From Lachancea kluyveri NRRL Y-12651 (taxonomy: Eukaryota > Ascomycota > Saccharomycetes > Saccharomycetales > Saccharomycetaceae), in assembly GCA_000149225.2 (NCBI GenBank), contig CM000690.1:1225281-1289280 (forward strand): DNA of 64,000 bases. The letters are read 5' to 3'. The position numbers were made by a program, and so were the translations under genes. Shown here piece by piece: positions 21,287-31,375 of this stretch. The notes under the pieces are model-generated. The model worked only from the letters and a program-made list of their open reading frames with translations. It did no database searches and had not been told where the DNA came from. Every line of letters begins with the position of its first letter. The first letter of the stretch is position 1.

Positions 21287-22286
21287 AGAAAGCGAACTGG
21301 TCTCGTCCACGTGAATATAGTGATCTTTATATATATTTATGTATATCATTCTTTGAAAAGAATATTTTAAGGGATTTTCAAACCACAACGTTGCATTCCC
21401 TTGAAGGAAAGACCTCATTTGCAACCAATATGATTGAATGATGCAGTAATTTCAAAGAGTCCATAGTACTAGATCTATGGAAATAGGAGGATTCGGCTTA
21501 ACGACTTCAGTGCAATATATCAACTTTCTTTTGAATACCGAACGGAGTGTACATAAATATTATTTTCAATTACAGATTCAACAGTCATTCCTATCATAAA
21601 AAGATTGCGCCTACTTCACAGAGCATCTTGATTACTACTCTGTTTACTAGTCTCCCCTTACACGGTTTTTTTTGTAGCCAATATGTACTATAACGCTTTT
21701 TACTGTTCCAGGCGAGGTAGCTGCAAGGTAAGTATTTAGAAATTGAAAATCAGGTACTGGTATTTAAGATCGGGGCAAAAATTTGTTTCAATACCTCTTT
21801 TAAGTTAATAGAAATGTATCACTTTAGCTTTAAAAAACCATAGAGGCATATAAATATGCAAGCACCCGCTTAACGTTTCCCAAAGCACAGTCTTACCGAA
21901 GTCTGTACAAATTATATCAATTGGTCTGCTCTCACATGCATCTTTTCGGTAAGTAGATGTTTGGGTGTTGTGAAAGAAGTGACATAATCGGTTTTTTATG
22001 TCAGCAGGTATAATCCTCTAACATTGAATTTTCTAGAAAAAAAGAGACAACACTATACGTGAATTCAATTGAATCGAGAAATATTTTGGGCAGCAAAAAA
22101 GAAAATCGATTCTTAAATACTCAATACTTGTTAGATAATCAAAACCTATTTATTGCTTAAGTCATGAACTAAAGGAAAAGGGGAATGTATAGTACCAGCC
22201 GATGGTATAAGCATTACACATCCACTAGATACCTTTGTTACCATTATATAACCAAGGCTATATAAAAACTTTTAAAATTTCAAAGA
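21287..22286. other. 1.0 kb intergenic sequence, no gene seen
   Basis: This lies between the SOA1-like relic and the 3' end of the VEL1-family gene. It is AT-rich, has a CACGTG near 21308 just after the relic, and has no ORF with an ATG worth reporting. Confidence 0.5.
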
Positions 22287-22910
22287 TCAATAGTTAACGC
22301 TAACAGGACAAACGGTCTCAATTTCGATTGGTGTACACCAAGGAGGTAGAGGGTCCTCAACATTGAAAATATTCACAGTAGGAGAATCCAACAGGTCAGT
22401 GATAAAACCAGGGGTACAAGTAGCGACTTGGACACCATAGGTAGTAGCATTTAGCAATTGGTTAATCAATCCGGTAACTTTTGTTGAATTCATACTGGTG
22501 TAGGCCCAAGCATCGAAGGACAATTCGTTGGTGACAGTGTTAATGTATGGAACCATAGAATTTTCAATGGATTGAAAGTTACAAGTATTATGGTTGGTAG
22601 TACCAACAAGAGGGCGAAAGTTCTTAGTAGCATTAAGTTCTTGAACAGTTGTGAATCTTGGTAAGAACTTATATTCTTCTTTCAAGTATCTACCCCAGGA
22701 ATCTTCAGGACCACTAGACAGGACATCTGCGCCGACAAAAGTACTTTGACCAATAAACGTATTGTTTTGGCCTTTGACCTTCAAGAGGTAAGTACCACAA
22801 TGAGGACCATGAAGCCCATTACAAGTGACATTTTTCAAGTCAAATCTAAAGGCACTAGCAGAAATGGAGAAAAATCCAATAAAAAACAAAGTTAATAATT
22901 CAAATTGCAT
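22287..22910 (-). CDS. VEL1-like: VEL1/YOR387C-family secreted protein
   Basis: This 207-residue protein matches the VEL1 (YGL258W)/YOR387C family throughout. The shared wording includes RFDLKNVTCNGLHGPHCGTYLL near the N-terminus, GQSTFVGADVL, and PTVNIFNVEDPLPPWCTPIEI near the end. VEL1 has been linked to velum (flor) formation and is induced in zinc-limited cells; its biochemical role is unknown. A signal peptide (about residues 1-20, ending SASA) and several N-x-T/S sites suggest secretion or cell-surface location. Cysteines at regular positions probably form disulfides. The ATG at 22910 is the first in frame. A near-consensus zinc-response element lies about 170 bp upstream. It is in the same orientation as the ZPS1 gene, so the two form a zinc-responsive pair. 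Confidence 0.88.
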   Translation of the reverse strand: MQFELLTLFFIGFFSISASAFRFDLKNVTCNGLHGPHCGTYLLKVKGQNNTFIGQSTFVGADVLSSGPEDSWGRYLKEEYKFLPRFTTVQELNATKNFRPLVGTTNHNTCNFQSIENSMVPYINTVTNELSFDAWAYTSMNSTKVTGLINQLLNATTYGVQVATCTPGFITDLLDSPTVNIFNVEDPLPPWCTPIEIETVCPVSVNY

Positions 22911-23881
22911 TGTGAAAGTTGTTTATCTAATGAGTAGAAAGACAGCAATTTTTTTTTTGAACAAACAAAGAAACAATAAAAAGGAGATGAAATGAGATTA
23001 ATACAATAGTGTGGTATATTTATACTTGAATATGTTTTTTAGATGTTAACCTTCTTGGTAACATGGCATTTCTTTAATCTACTTTAAAGGTGAGGGAAAA
23101 TCAGGTGGTACGTGCACACCCTAATGGTACAAGTGAAATGTTGCCATATTCTTCATTAAACTGTACATAACCCTTGAGTTGTTTGTTGCGTTGGGTGGAA
23201 AAAATCACATCTTGAAATTAGAGCGTTTAGTTTATGCAGAGCGTTATGCATCTTTTTTTACCTCAGCAGTGTGGGTTTCCCTTTCAGTAAAAAATGCTCT
23301 CCGCCAATTTCCGTGTCGCTGAAGACTAAAAATGTTAAGTTTCATCAAAAGAGCCAACAGAAAGTATTTCCAAGATGCTGTTTAAACCATTTATATTTTT
23401 TAACAGAACATACGATATTGCATATCATATTTTAACAGCTGTATCTTTAGCAAAACTCTTTTTTTTTGGAATGCTTAGAACCGTACAAAGGGAAAAGAAA
23501 GGAAACTCGCAAGACTTTAGGGTTAAAAGGATAATACAGTTGTTAGTGACAAATAAAAATTTACGTAGAGAAAATTAGTTATTGTGCTTCCTATTTTACT
23601 CCATTCAAAGGTTTTACTCCAAGTGTCTTGCAGGGTTTTTAACTCAAAAAGCCAAACATCCGATAATTTCATACTTCATCGTTTAAGCCAGAAACATATG
23701 GCCTAAAACGATAAGAACGCGGGCATATGAATATGAATGTTTTTCAAAAAATAAAAAAAAAATACTGCTAACCAAAGACGAAGAGATAAGTTTACAAGTT
23801 TATTTTTATTTTGGGTACGTAAACAGAAAAATTCAATCAATAACTATTAGGATAAAGCAAGAAATAGAGGCGTCAAACGTA
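22911..23881. other. VEL1-like promoter and ZPS1 3' flank
   Basis: Besides the zinc-response elements, this ~970 bp region has T- and A-rich stretches and no supported gene. A 67-codon ATG frame near 23375-23578 is hydrophobic at its start but looks like chance. Confidence 0.4.
23081..23091. promoter_or_regulatory. Zap1 zinc-response element candidate (VEL1-like gene)
   Basis: ACTTTAAAGGT matches 10 of 11 positions of the palindromic ZRE ACCTTNAAGGT and lies 171-181 bp upstream of the VEL1-like ATG. A second weaker ACCTTCTTGGT occurs at 23049-23059, with both half-site ends but a changed centre. Confidence 0.55.
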
Positions 23882-24631
23882 TTATAGATCACCCAAGCAC
23901 CCACCTGGAACCACAGCAGAACTGTACACATCGGCAACGTAGTATAAGTAGTTGTCGGTGTTTCTAACAGCATAAGTACCATTGTTCTTAGCATAGTCTA
24001 ATAGTTCACCAATTTCCTCAACATATTCAGTGATGTACTCATCGGAGCTCATGATTGGTGCATGCAAGTAACGATGTAGCATATCAATACCAGCGTAATG
24101 AGTTGGTCCAAGATCGACAATGTTGCCTTCGAAGCACATAGTGGATAATGGCTTCTTGACAGAGTAGAAACGGTTACAGATAACAGTTTGCATTGGGTTA
24201 GAAACACGGTAGTAACCAGCCCAGCTAGTAGGGTTAGCAGCACACTTACCATCTGCATCATCACATCTGTATACGATACCCTCTTTAGAAGATTCCATCA
24301 AGTGATCAAGAACACCGATGACTGTGTAGATACTACCATTACCGAACCATCTCTTGTAGTAAGTGTCATCAACACCGTAGTTCAACAATCTGCTCTTGGC
24401 ATAAGCAGTAACTTCTAGAGAGTCTTTGAATGCAGCATTCAACATACGAATATTAGTCTCGTTACAACTTTGGTGGTACTCTGGGAAAGTTGGTGCATTC
24501 CAACCGATGACATCTGTAGAGTCCAAAGATGTTAGCTCAACAGTGGAACTGGTGTTGTATGTCACAGGAGAAGCAAATACTTCAGAGACAATTAAAGAAA
24601 AAGCAGAAACAGCAGCGAAACAAAACTTCAT
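23882..24631 (-). CDS. ZPS1: ZPS1 zincophore-like secreted protein
   Basis: This 249-residue protein has the same length as S. cerevisiae Zps1 (YOL154W) and matches it throughout. Key stretches are SCNETNIRMLNAAFKD, YGVDDTYYKRWFGNGSIYTV, PLSTMCFEG and HYAGIDMLHRYLH, with the C-terminus SSAVVPGGCLGDL. Zps1 is a homologue of the Candida Pra1 zincophore, a secreted zinc-binding protein related in fold to deuterolysin metalloproteases. A signal peptide covers about residues 1-21 (ends VFASP). I start at the ATG at 24631, giving MKFCFAAVSAF; the frame upstream has only a TTG. A near-consensus zinc-response element lies about 180 bp upstream, and a TATA-like TTTATATAAC lies near 24730. It probably scavenges zinc outside the cell together with the VEL1-like product's response. 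Confidence 0.93.
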   Translation of the reverse strand: MKFCFAAVSAFSLIVSEVFASPVTYNTSSTVELTSLDSTDVIGWNAPTFPEYHQSCNETNIRMLNAAFKDSLEVTAYAKSRLLNYGVDDTYYKRWFGNGSIYTVIGVLDHLMESSKEGIVYRCDDADGKCAANPTSWAGYYRVSNPMQTVICNRFYSVKKPLSTMCFEGNIVDLGPTHYAGIDMLHRYLHAPIMSSDEYITEYVEEIGELLDYAKNNGTYAVRNTDNYLYYVADVYSSAVVPGGCLGDL

Positions 24632-26079
24632 TATGATGATGGTTAGTAATTGCAATTATTTGTTATAGAAATTACAACATTCAAATAAACTACGAGAAAA
24701 TTCGACATGAGAAAAGGGTAATTTACGCATTTATATAACTTCATTGATGGAGAAACTCTTTTCTTTTCTTTCTTTTTTTCTTCCAATTACCAAGTGTGAT
24801 CTAATTTAACCTTGTAGGTTGAGATCCTGTTCCAAAATACGGCTGTTTGGTAAGGCTAATCGGTATTCCTAAAACATAAATTTTCAGGGGTCCTAATGCC
24901 CAAACTGGGCAAATCACAACTTCTAAACCCTGAAGGACTCTCGAAAATAGACCCTGATGGTTATTGTACGTACGTAATAACCTGGGAGTTGACAAAAAAA
25001 TTCTGTGCATGTGCCACACCCACTATAAAATATTCCAAACACCCAGATCTTTAGAGGTGTTTTAAATCCATAGAGCCATGTGGTGGACCTTAAACAAGAT
25101 ATAATACCCGAAGAGGTTATGTTACGTAGACCATCGAGTACTCACAAGGGGAAATTTGTACTGTTTTCCTTACTTCAGTGTAGCTTTAGTTAATGACTAG
25201 TCTTTCCGCATACTGAGATCTGTGCATATTTGAAGACTTTCTCTGCGTTTTAAGTACTCCGGAAAGGCTTTCTACAGATTCATAAGGAAAAAACTATTGC
25301 CAAGCTTTCATTATCAGGATTCTCTTTTTGCAGGCTCTATGGCTTCTAGTATATAATGCTCATTCTAGAGCAGTTGTTAGTAGCTGGCTGTTCAGATGAA
25401 GTAATATTTCTTCAGGAGCGCTTGGTCTATGCGTTTCGAGAATACACAGTGTATTCTTTGCAAAAGGCATGAACAGCTTTTTTCTTGAGAAGAATTTATG
25501 TTGATACAAAGAAAATTCAGAAACCATGAGATACAGTTTTCGGACAACTGTGAGATGAAGTTCGCAGTTGACAAAAATTTGGTGGTACATAGTAGTGAGC
25601 CTTAAAATGTTTTCCACATACAAAGTTTCCAAGTTTCTCTAGGAAAAAAAACACTTGAAGTTCTTTGATATAGTATTCTAAGTTATTCTGTGTCTGTCTT
25701 GTAGGTACGTCTTGTCTTTATTAAATTATTGTAACACTGTATTACTTGGATTCAAGGTTGCTTCCATATCCAAGAAGAAAACCCTTTACGTACTTTCTCC
25801 TATACAACTTGTAAAATGAGTTCAAGCTTTACTTATCCTGAGTTTTACGCTAGCATTGTTCAAAGGTCTAGTAAGAGATTGCTAGTGAAAAATCTATAAA
25901 ACTAACTGTTAGCCCCTTAAAAACGCAATGGTTAGTTAAATCGGTAAAGTATTACCTCAAAAAAAAAAACATACACACACACCCTGGTAGCCGTCTTAAA
26001 GAAATGGGCATGTCACTACAACTTATTTTGAAAATAAAGGCTTCCTGCAATAATCGAAAGAAAGTGAGGTGCGATAAAT
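24632..26079. other. ZPS1 promoter and a 1 kb stretch without a clear gene
   Basis: The promoter of ZPS1 occupies the first ~300 bp. The remainder to 26079 has only short frames; one on the minus strand (25360-25632) has no ATG at its 5' end and I do not support it. A CA-dinucleotide-like ACACACACACAC lies near 25972-25982. Confidence 0.4.
24809..24819. promoter_or_regulatory. Zap1 zinc-response element candidate (ZPS1)
   Basis: ACCTTGTAGGT matches 10 of 11 positions of ACCTTNAAGGT and lies 178-188 bp upstream of the ZPS1 ATG. That is almost the same distance as the element upstream of the VEL1-like gene. ZPS1 is a known Zap1 target in S. cerevisiae. Confidence 0.6.
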
Positions 26080-28041
26080 TTAGGATTTCAAGCTTTCTAA
26101 GCACTTTTCATAGCCGTCAAGAGTAAACGAGGTTAGAAAGCAATAATCACCGTCACAATCCGAAGACTTCGAACAGTCTGGAACGTAAGGCGAAAACCTT
26201 TTTGCGTAATTTTCATATGTTTGCTTGTACTCGATAGATTCGTTGATCCTTTCTGCAACAATATGCCAATAAGTGGCATTTAACGGCGAAGTCTGCGGCC
26301 AAGTAATATTGTATCCTTCTCTGGCAGAATATTCAAACTTCCACTCTGGCTCAAGGCCATTATTATTGAATGTTTCATTCAAATTGGTGTAGAAGTTATA
26401 AGAGTTCATGATCGAGAAGGTTTTTCTGTCTACCGTGTAGTATCTCCACGATGGATTGTTTTCGACCCATGGCGTCACGGCCTGAGAGATCCAGGCAAAA
26501 TTAACAGCGTTTTCAATGCTCTTGAAGTCTTCACCAGAACCTGCATACAAGATCTCAAATTGATCAAGATGTGTATGTCCAAAAAAGATTCCAGCAATAG
26601 TATATGGAGAAAATCTCTCGACTACTTCAGCAAAAAGTTTTGATGGTAATGGCAAAGCATCTGTTGCAAACGGAATATGTGCAATAATCCAAACTCTTTG
26701 ATCCTTTGCTTCACTTTCCACTAATTCGTTGATTAAAAACTCGAATTGGCCAAAGTTATCAGGCTCAGAAGCATTCCAGTACGCATAATGGTTTTTTTTA
26801 TACCAAACATTGGAATTCAAAGAAATAACTTTCAAACCCAGCCTATTTTCGATAGAAAATCCTGTGTAATGACGTCTCGCATACTGTGAAGCATCTGCAT
26901 CCAACCATCGGTAATCTTCCCATAGATCTGCCATCAGTTCCGCGTTCCAGGAAAAGTAGTTTGAAAAACCGAAATTTTCTTGGGCCAATTCACCATATGG
27001 GAAAGTATCATGGTTACCTAACACCGGATAGACAGGAATACTTCCCAGCCTATACTTGATATCTCTAAAAACTACTTCTTCGGATTCAATAGTCATTTCG
27101 TAACCCGTATATTTGATCTCGTCGTGATCCACAAGATCTCCCGTAAAGATGGCGAATTCAAATTCCAATGAAGTGTTCTTGCTATGCTCAGCAATTGAAT
27201 TCAACGATGAATTGATTAAAATTTCAGGTGCATCACACTCGTAGTTTCCAAAGGTTGTAGCAGGACTCCAAATGGTAGTGTCCTGGAAGACATCAGTAAA
27301 GTTACCCTTCATAAAGTTGCCATCAACATACTTGGAGTCATAAAAGGAATTCCAAATACCCTTGTAGCTTCCGTGACCGTCTGATGGATATTTGTTTGTA
27401 GAATGAGGTGTACAACACATACTCTTGGAACAGTTGGCTTCTGTACCGACCGCATAGTCTAACTCAATATGAAAATCTGAGATGTGTAAGACATTAAAAG
27501 TATCATTGAAACTAGGCTCTGGTGCAACAAAATGCTTTTGTTGCTTGATCGGCCACATATGGGACAAAGTGGCATTTGGTGTTTTCGGTTTGGGGCATTG
27601 TTTACCGTCTTTGTAATAGCAATAAAGATGGCCATCGTAACCAAATGGGTCCATTAGGGTTAGCATGTCTGCAAAATTTGTCCCGGTATTACTAGTTTCA
27701 ACGGTATTTCTGCTGTAGGTTGTGATACAATTAGATTTGGAAGTGTAATTTGTTTCAATACACCACTTCGTAAACACTTCAGGAACCAAGTCAGGTCTCA
27801 ATAGTGATAATGTCTTACCAATTGCTAACCTCGAAGTACATTGGTCACACGTTGTTATATTTGCAGAAGAAAGAGACCTTAGTTCCTCAAGAACTACGGA
27901 GACAATTTCATCGTTATTGCTACCGTGATATAGACTTCTCTGCAGCAGCTCAGGCAAGGTATCTCTACCACTGATAATCGGAGAGCAAAAAGTATACTCA
28001 ACACACAAAAAAAATGACGCTAAAATAGATATCAGAAGCAT
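26080..28041 (-). CDS. Secreted acid-sphingomyelinase-like phosphodiesterase
   Basis: This 653-residue protein has the layout of acid sphingomyelinase, which splits sphingomyelin or related phosphodiesters. A signal peptide (1-19) is followed by a saposin-B domain (about 60-150; cysteines 65, 68, 94 and 105). Then comes a calcineurin-type metallophosphoesterase domain with D189-x-H191, GD302LVDH, GNHD (342-345), H455 (IIAHIPF) and GHTH (488-491), all the metal ligands. A cysteine-rich end (PDCSKSSDCDGDYC) and many N-x-S/T sites agree with secretion. It is not the vacuolar polyphosphatase Ppn1, whose layout differs. I recall no S. cerevisiae reference orthologue. The family uses zinc, and the gene follows two zinc-regulated genes, but I see no zinc-response element in its promoter. 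The true substrate in a yeast, which lacks sphingomyelin, is unknown (perhaps inositol phosphosphingolipid or glycerophosphodiester). Confidence 0.85.
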   Translation of the reverse strand: MLLISILASFFLCVEYTFCSPIISGRDTLPELLQRSLYHGSNNDEIVSVVLEELRSLSSANITTCDQCTSRLAIGKTLSLLRPDLVPEVFTKWCIETNYTSKSNCITTYSRNTVETSNTGTNFADMLTLMDPFGYDGHLYCYYKDGKQCPKPKTPNATLSHMWPIKQQKHFVAPEPSFNDTFNVLHISDFHIELDYAVGTEANCSKSMCCTPHSTNKYPSDGHGSYKGIWNSFYDSKYVDGNFMKGNFTDVFQDTTIWSPATTFGNYECDAPEILINSSLNSIAEHSKNTSLEFEFAIFTGDLVDHDEIKYTGYEMTIESEEVVFRDIKYRLGSIPVYPVLGNHDTFPYGELAQENFGFSNYFSWNAELMADLWEDYRWLDADASQYARRHYTGFSIENRLGLKVISLNSNVWYKKNHYAYWNASEPDNFGQFEFLINELVESEAKDQRVWIIAHIPFATDALPLPSKLFAEVVERFSPYTIAGIFFGHTHLDQFEILYAGSGEDFKSIENAVNFAWISQAVTPWVENNPSWRYYTVDRKTFSIMNSYNFYTNLNETFNNNGLEPEWKFEYSAREGYNITWPQTSPLNATYWHIVAERINESIEYKQTYENYAKRFSPYVPDCSKSSDCDGDYCFLTSFTLDGYEKCLESLKS

Positions 28042-30559
28042 GTTATAATTGGGCTGCTAAAACGCCCTTTCTTTCTTTGGTTACTCTGTACACCCCAAAC
28101 ACAATAAATATGTTTCACTACAAGATGTGGTGAAATATTCTCAATTTATAGATCTTGAGGTAAAAGGAACCAATCTGGTCGTAGGCACATAACGTTGTTT
28201 GAATTGTATAACTTCATATTCGAACGTGCAGGAATTACTTATATTGTAGGAAACGTGCTCAAATTAATCTCAAGGCCAAATTTTAAAAAAACTACAAATC
28301 TTGAATTTCCAAAAAGGCAATTATCGCCCCCTTCAGCAAAAAACTTAAAAAGGCGTTAACTTTGTAAAGATGCAGAAGAGGAAAAGGGAAACACTTGCTA
28401 AACAGTGGGAAGCTTTTGGCTAACCAAAGAAATGTAGGTCCCACAATTTGAGGCACTTTAATACAAATATCAATTATGGTGTTTAGAATATTCACACAGA
28501 TTTAAAAAATACAAAAAAATACTTTGAAATTTTCTCTCCCAGCGACTCATGCAGCATCTTTGTAGATAAACATATTAATTGTAAAATTTCATTTTTTAAA
28601 CACTCAAGGTAGAATGAAAAGTGCCACATAAGGGCTCCCCTCTTGTCTAAGCTTAGGCACAAACAAAAATATGATCTGAGAAGGAAAAAGGTCCCCAGTT
28701 TCTATTATAGGTACTGGATGAACCTCTTAACCGTGCTTGATCAAATGCTTGGTTCTGTTGCCAAGACAAAAACGCACCGTCCAGTTGTCCAGCCACACAC
28801 CGCAATCTCCGAGTACCGCACGTTTGAACCGAGAAAGTACATGATGATGCTAACAATCTGTTACTAAAGATTGAAAGTAGGTCGTCTATATCCTTATAAT
28901 ACACATCATCTCCAGGTGAAATCGGAATTTATGGAAAAGACAGCATCTTACTTTTTTTCCAAATGATGATTTCCTCTTAATATAAATTTTAGCCGATTTA
29001 CCATCCTTGCCAATTTTAGACACTCTAAGACTTGTGTTATTGGAGCGATCGTGCCATCAGACTGTTTTATATATATTGGAATCAGCAAAGAAGCTTAAAT
29101 TTTGAGAAGAATACAACAATAACGAAAAAAGAAAAAATAAAATCCAAAGGGGTAGCATGTACTGGTTGGAAAGTCAAAAAATTGGATGAATCCGGAGTGA
29201 ACTAGTCATTTGATTTATCAGTCAAGACTGATCTATCCGTTTCTATCTTTATAATTAGATGAATTTTCATTTTATACCCAGATGATAATTGAAAGTCTAC
29301 TGTAAAACACAAAAAGAATCTGTTACAAGTATTCATTTAAAAAACTGCTAGAGTAAAATTTAAAGCTTTTTTTATTTGTTTTGTTAAAAAGTATTTTCCC
29401 TAAGAAGCTCGCTTTACCACTTGGTTTTATATTATAGTTCCCGGAACCTTGAGATTGACAGCTTACCAATAATTTAGAGAAAGAGGCTCTTGTAATTTTT
29501 TGAGTAAATTTACCTTTTGGGTCAGTTCACCACCAATATAGCTTGAACAAACCCTGATGATTACAAGAAAAAACGCTAGTACGGCAGATGGCAACACAGA
29601 AGAAAAATGTGATTGTTAAACTGACTGTTAATTGGGGGAAAACTAGAGTACAAATGATTACCCATTGTATGTGTTTTCGTTGCAATGGATTTCATAAAGA
29701 CAGACAATAAATAATTTGACCAAAATGCACGTGATCGTTGGAAATAAAAGCAAAAGATACAGTCTACGTAAAGATGAAGATCAATGTGTACTGCCAAGAA
29801 AGAAAAAAGCCATCTATAAAGTACAATAAGGGTATGGTAAACTCCATGCAAAACCACCACCGCCTGAAATGTTGATATGATTTTTAAAAGTTCCCAACCA
29901 GAAAGTTTTTGCATCGTAACTAATGAGACAGATATCCAAGCAAATTTCACGAAATGTGCTCTTCAAAATCTACCTAAATTTCTAAAATGAAGTTCTTGCT
30001 ATAGAAATATATCGATTAGATGTGTCACAGTTCAAGGGGGATCAATAAATGAGGGATGCTACTAAAACATAGGTGTTGTGCCATCCCACTCCACTGTCAA
30101 ATCAATTTTCAAACTTAACGTACACATTACCAACAAGACCACTCAGTGTATCACATGAAGCAATGAAATCAATCAAGAACACATCACGCTCTCTTGTCGC
30201 TCCACTTTTAGCGCTCATGTATCCCTCCTTATGCAGACGCATAATTATGTCACGGGGCTTTTTTATTTCCGAATTTTAGGTTTAACGCGAGCCCGAGCCC
30301 CAGAATCAGGTGTCAGCTTTTCAGTACATCTTATCCCACGACAGGATATCAAATCTATGACTATGTAAAATTACTTAGCCCCTGTTATAAAAGATGACTT
30401 TACTTTATTAGCTATATATATATATATATATATATTGGCTCGAACCATTCTTTCTTAAACCATTACGGATCAGTAATAGTTGTTTTAAAGGAGCATTTAT
30501 CAGTTACCATTGTATTCCTCAGGTACAGACACGGAGGCACTAATACACCACAAAAGACA
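28042..30559. other. 2.5 kb intergenic region
   Basis: This lies between the divergent sphingomyelinase-like and C2H2 genes. No ORF is convincing. A 74-codon plus-strand ATG frame near 28643 overlaps a minus-strand frame of similar length and is probably chance. A (TA)n tract at 30413-30434 lies close to the C2H2 gene. The size suggests lost genes. Confidence 0.4.
30413..30434. repeat. (TA)n dinucleotide repeat
   Basis: About 11 TA units, 125 bp upstream of the C2H2 gene. It may act as the TATA region of that promoter and is expected to vary in length between strains. Confidence 0.85.
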
Positions 30560-31375
30560 ATGTGCCATATTCAAAAAAATACGGACAAATATCAAGAAGA
30601 TTTAACTCCAAACTTTCTTTCCTCTAGAAAGCCACACAAATTAGCGGATGATGAAATCAATAAATTTAAGGTAGAAGATATCCTACCCCAGAATGCTTTT
30701 CAGGAAGGCAATTTAGATTTGGACTCAGAAAGTGTTGCATTCAGACTTTTAAGCTCGTTCCGTTCATCAGAAACACCAATTTATCAATGGTGTACATCTC
30801 GTGAAATATTGGAAAAGTGCTGTTGGTTTGAAATACGTGAACAAGAAGGGGTAGAAGAAAGAGAAAAGAAGAAGAGAGGGATAAACGAGCAGGGGGGAGA
30901 TAAAAGTCTGAGATTTTCAGGAAATATTTCAAGAAAGCCTTACACAGCTGGTTGTGAGCACTTGCTAGGTGTTCTCCAAGGTAACCTTGAGATGGTCCCA
31001 CCTACCCCAGAGACGTACTTTTTCAAGCCTTCGCCAAAACTGTTGCCAGAGCACATAGAATTCAGTTCTATAAAGCTTGAAAGATTGACTGGGGAAGAGG
31101 CACCATTATGTTGTATCACAGAAGGAACTTTTTTAGATCAAGATTGGAAATTAAACAAGGAATGTAATCGATTTCCCCCACGAAAGAAAAGAGTAAGCTA
31201 TACCTACTGTTGCCCCAAATGTAAGAAGGAATTTAAGAGACCTAGTGGTTTAAGAACTCATATGGTGATACACTACGGCAGAAATCCGTTTTTCTGTAAA
31301 TGGCCGAACTGCTCCAAGAAATTTAACGTGAAAAGCAACCTACTCAGACATTACAGGAGCCATAACAGAGAATAA
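30560..31375 (+). CDS. Two-finger C2H2 transcription factor (CMR3/YPR015C-like)
   Basis: This 271-residue protein carries two C2H2 fingers at its extreme C-terminus (about 216-268). The first is C-x2-C-x12-H-x3-H (CPKCKKEFKRPSGLRTHMVIH) and the second C-x4-C-x12-H-x3-H (CKWPNCSKKFNVKSNLLRH). The linker HYGRNPF replaces the usual HTGEKPF. The RPSGLRTHMVIH...FNVKSNLLRH wording is that of the CMR3 (YPR013C)/YPR015C group of poorly known yeast regulators. A basic patch PPRKKRVS (about 206-213) could be a nuclear signal. The N-terminal 200 residues are unrecognised, with one acidic and lysine-rich stretch near 98-115. The ATG at 30560 is the first in frame. Targets are unknown. Confidence 0.8.
   Translation: MCHIQKNTDKYQEDLTPNFLSSRKPHKLADDEINKFKVEDILPQNAFQEGNLDLDSESVAFRLLSSFRSSETPIYQWCTSREILEKCCWFEIREQEGVEEREKKKRGINEQGGDKSLRFSGNISRKPYTAGCEHLLGVLQGNLEMVPPTPETYFFKPSPKLLPEHIEFSSIKLERLTGEEAPLCCITEGTFLDQDWKLNKECNRFPPRKKRVSYTYCCPKCKKEFKRPSGLRTHMVIHYGRNPFFCKWPNCSKKFNVKSNLLRHYRSHNRE

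Noticed and set aside
30240-30290. Centromere-like TTTCCGAA motif with AT-rich surroundings
   Set aside because: No CDEI element at the right distance and no proper CDEII; the rest of the CDEIII consensus does not fit.
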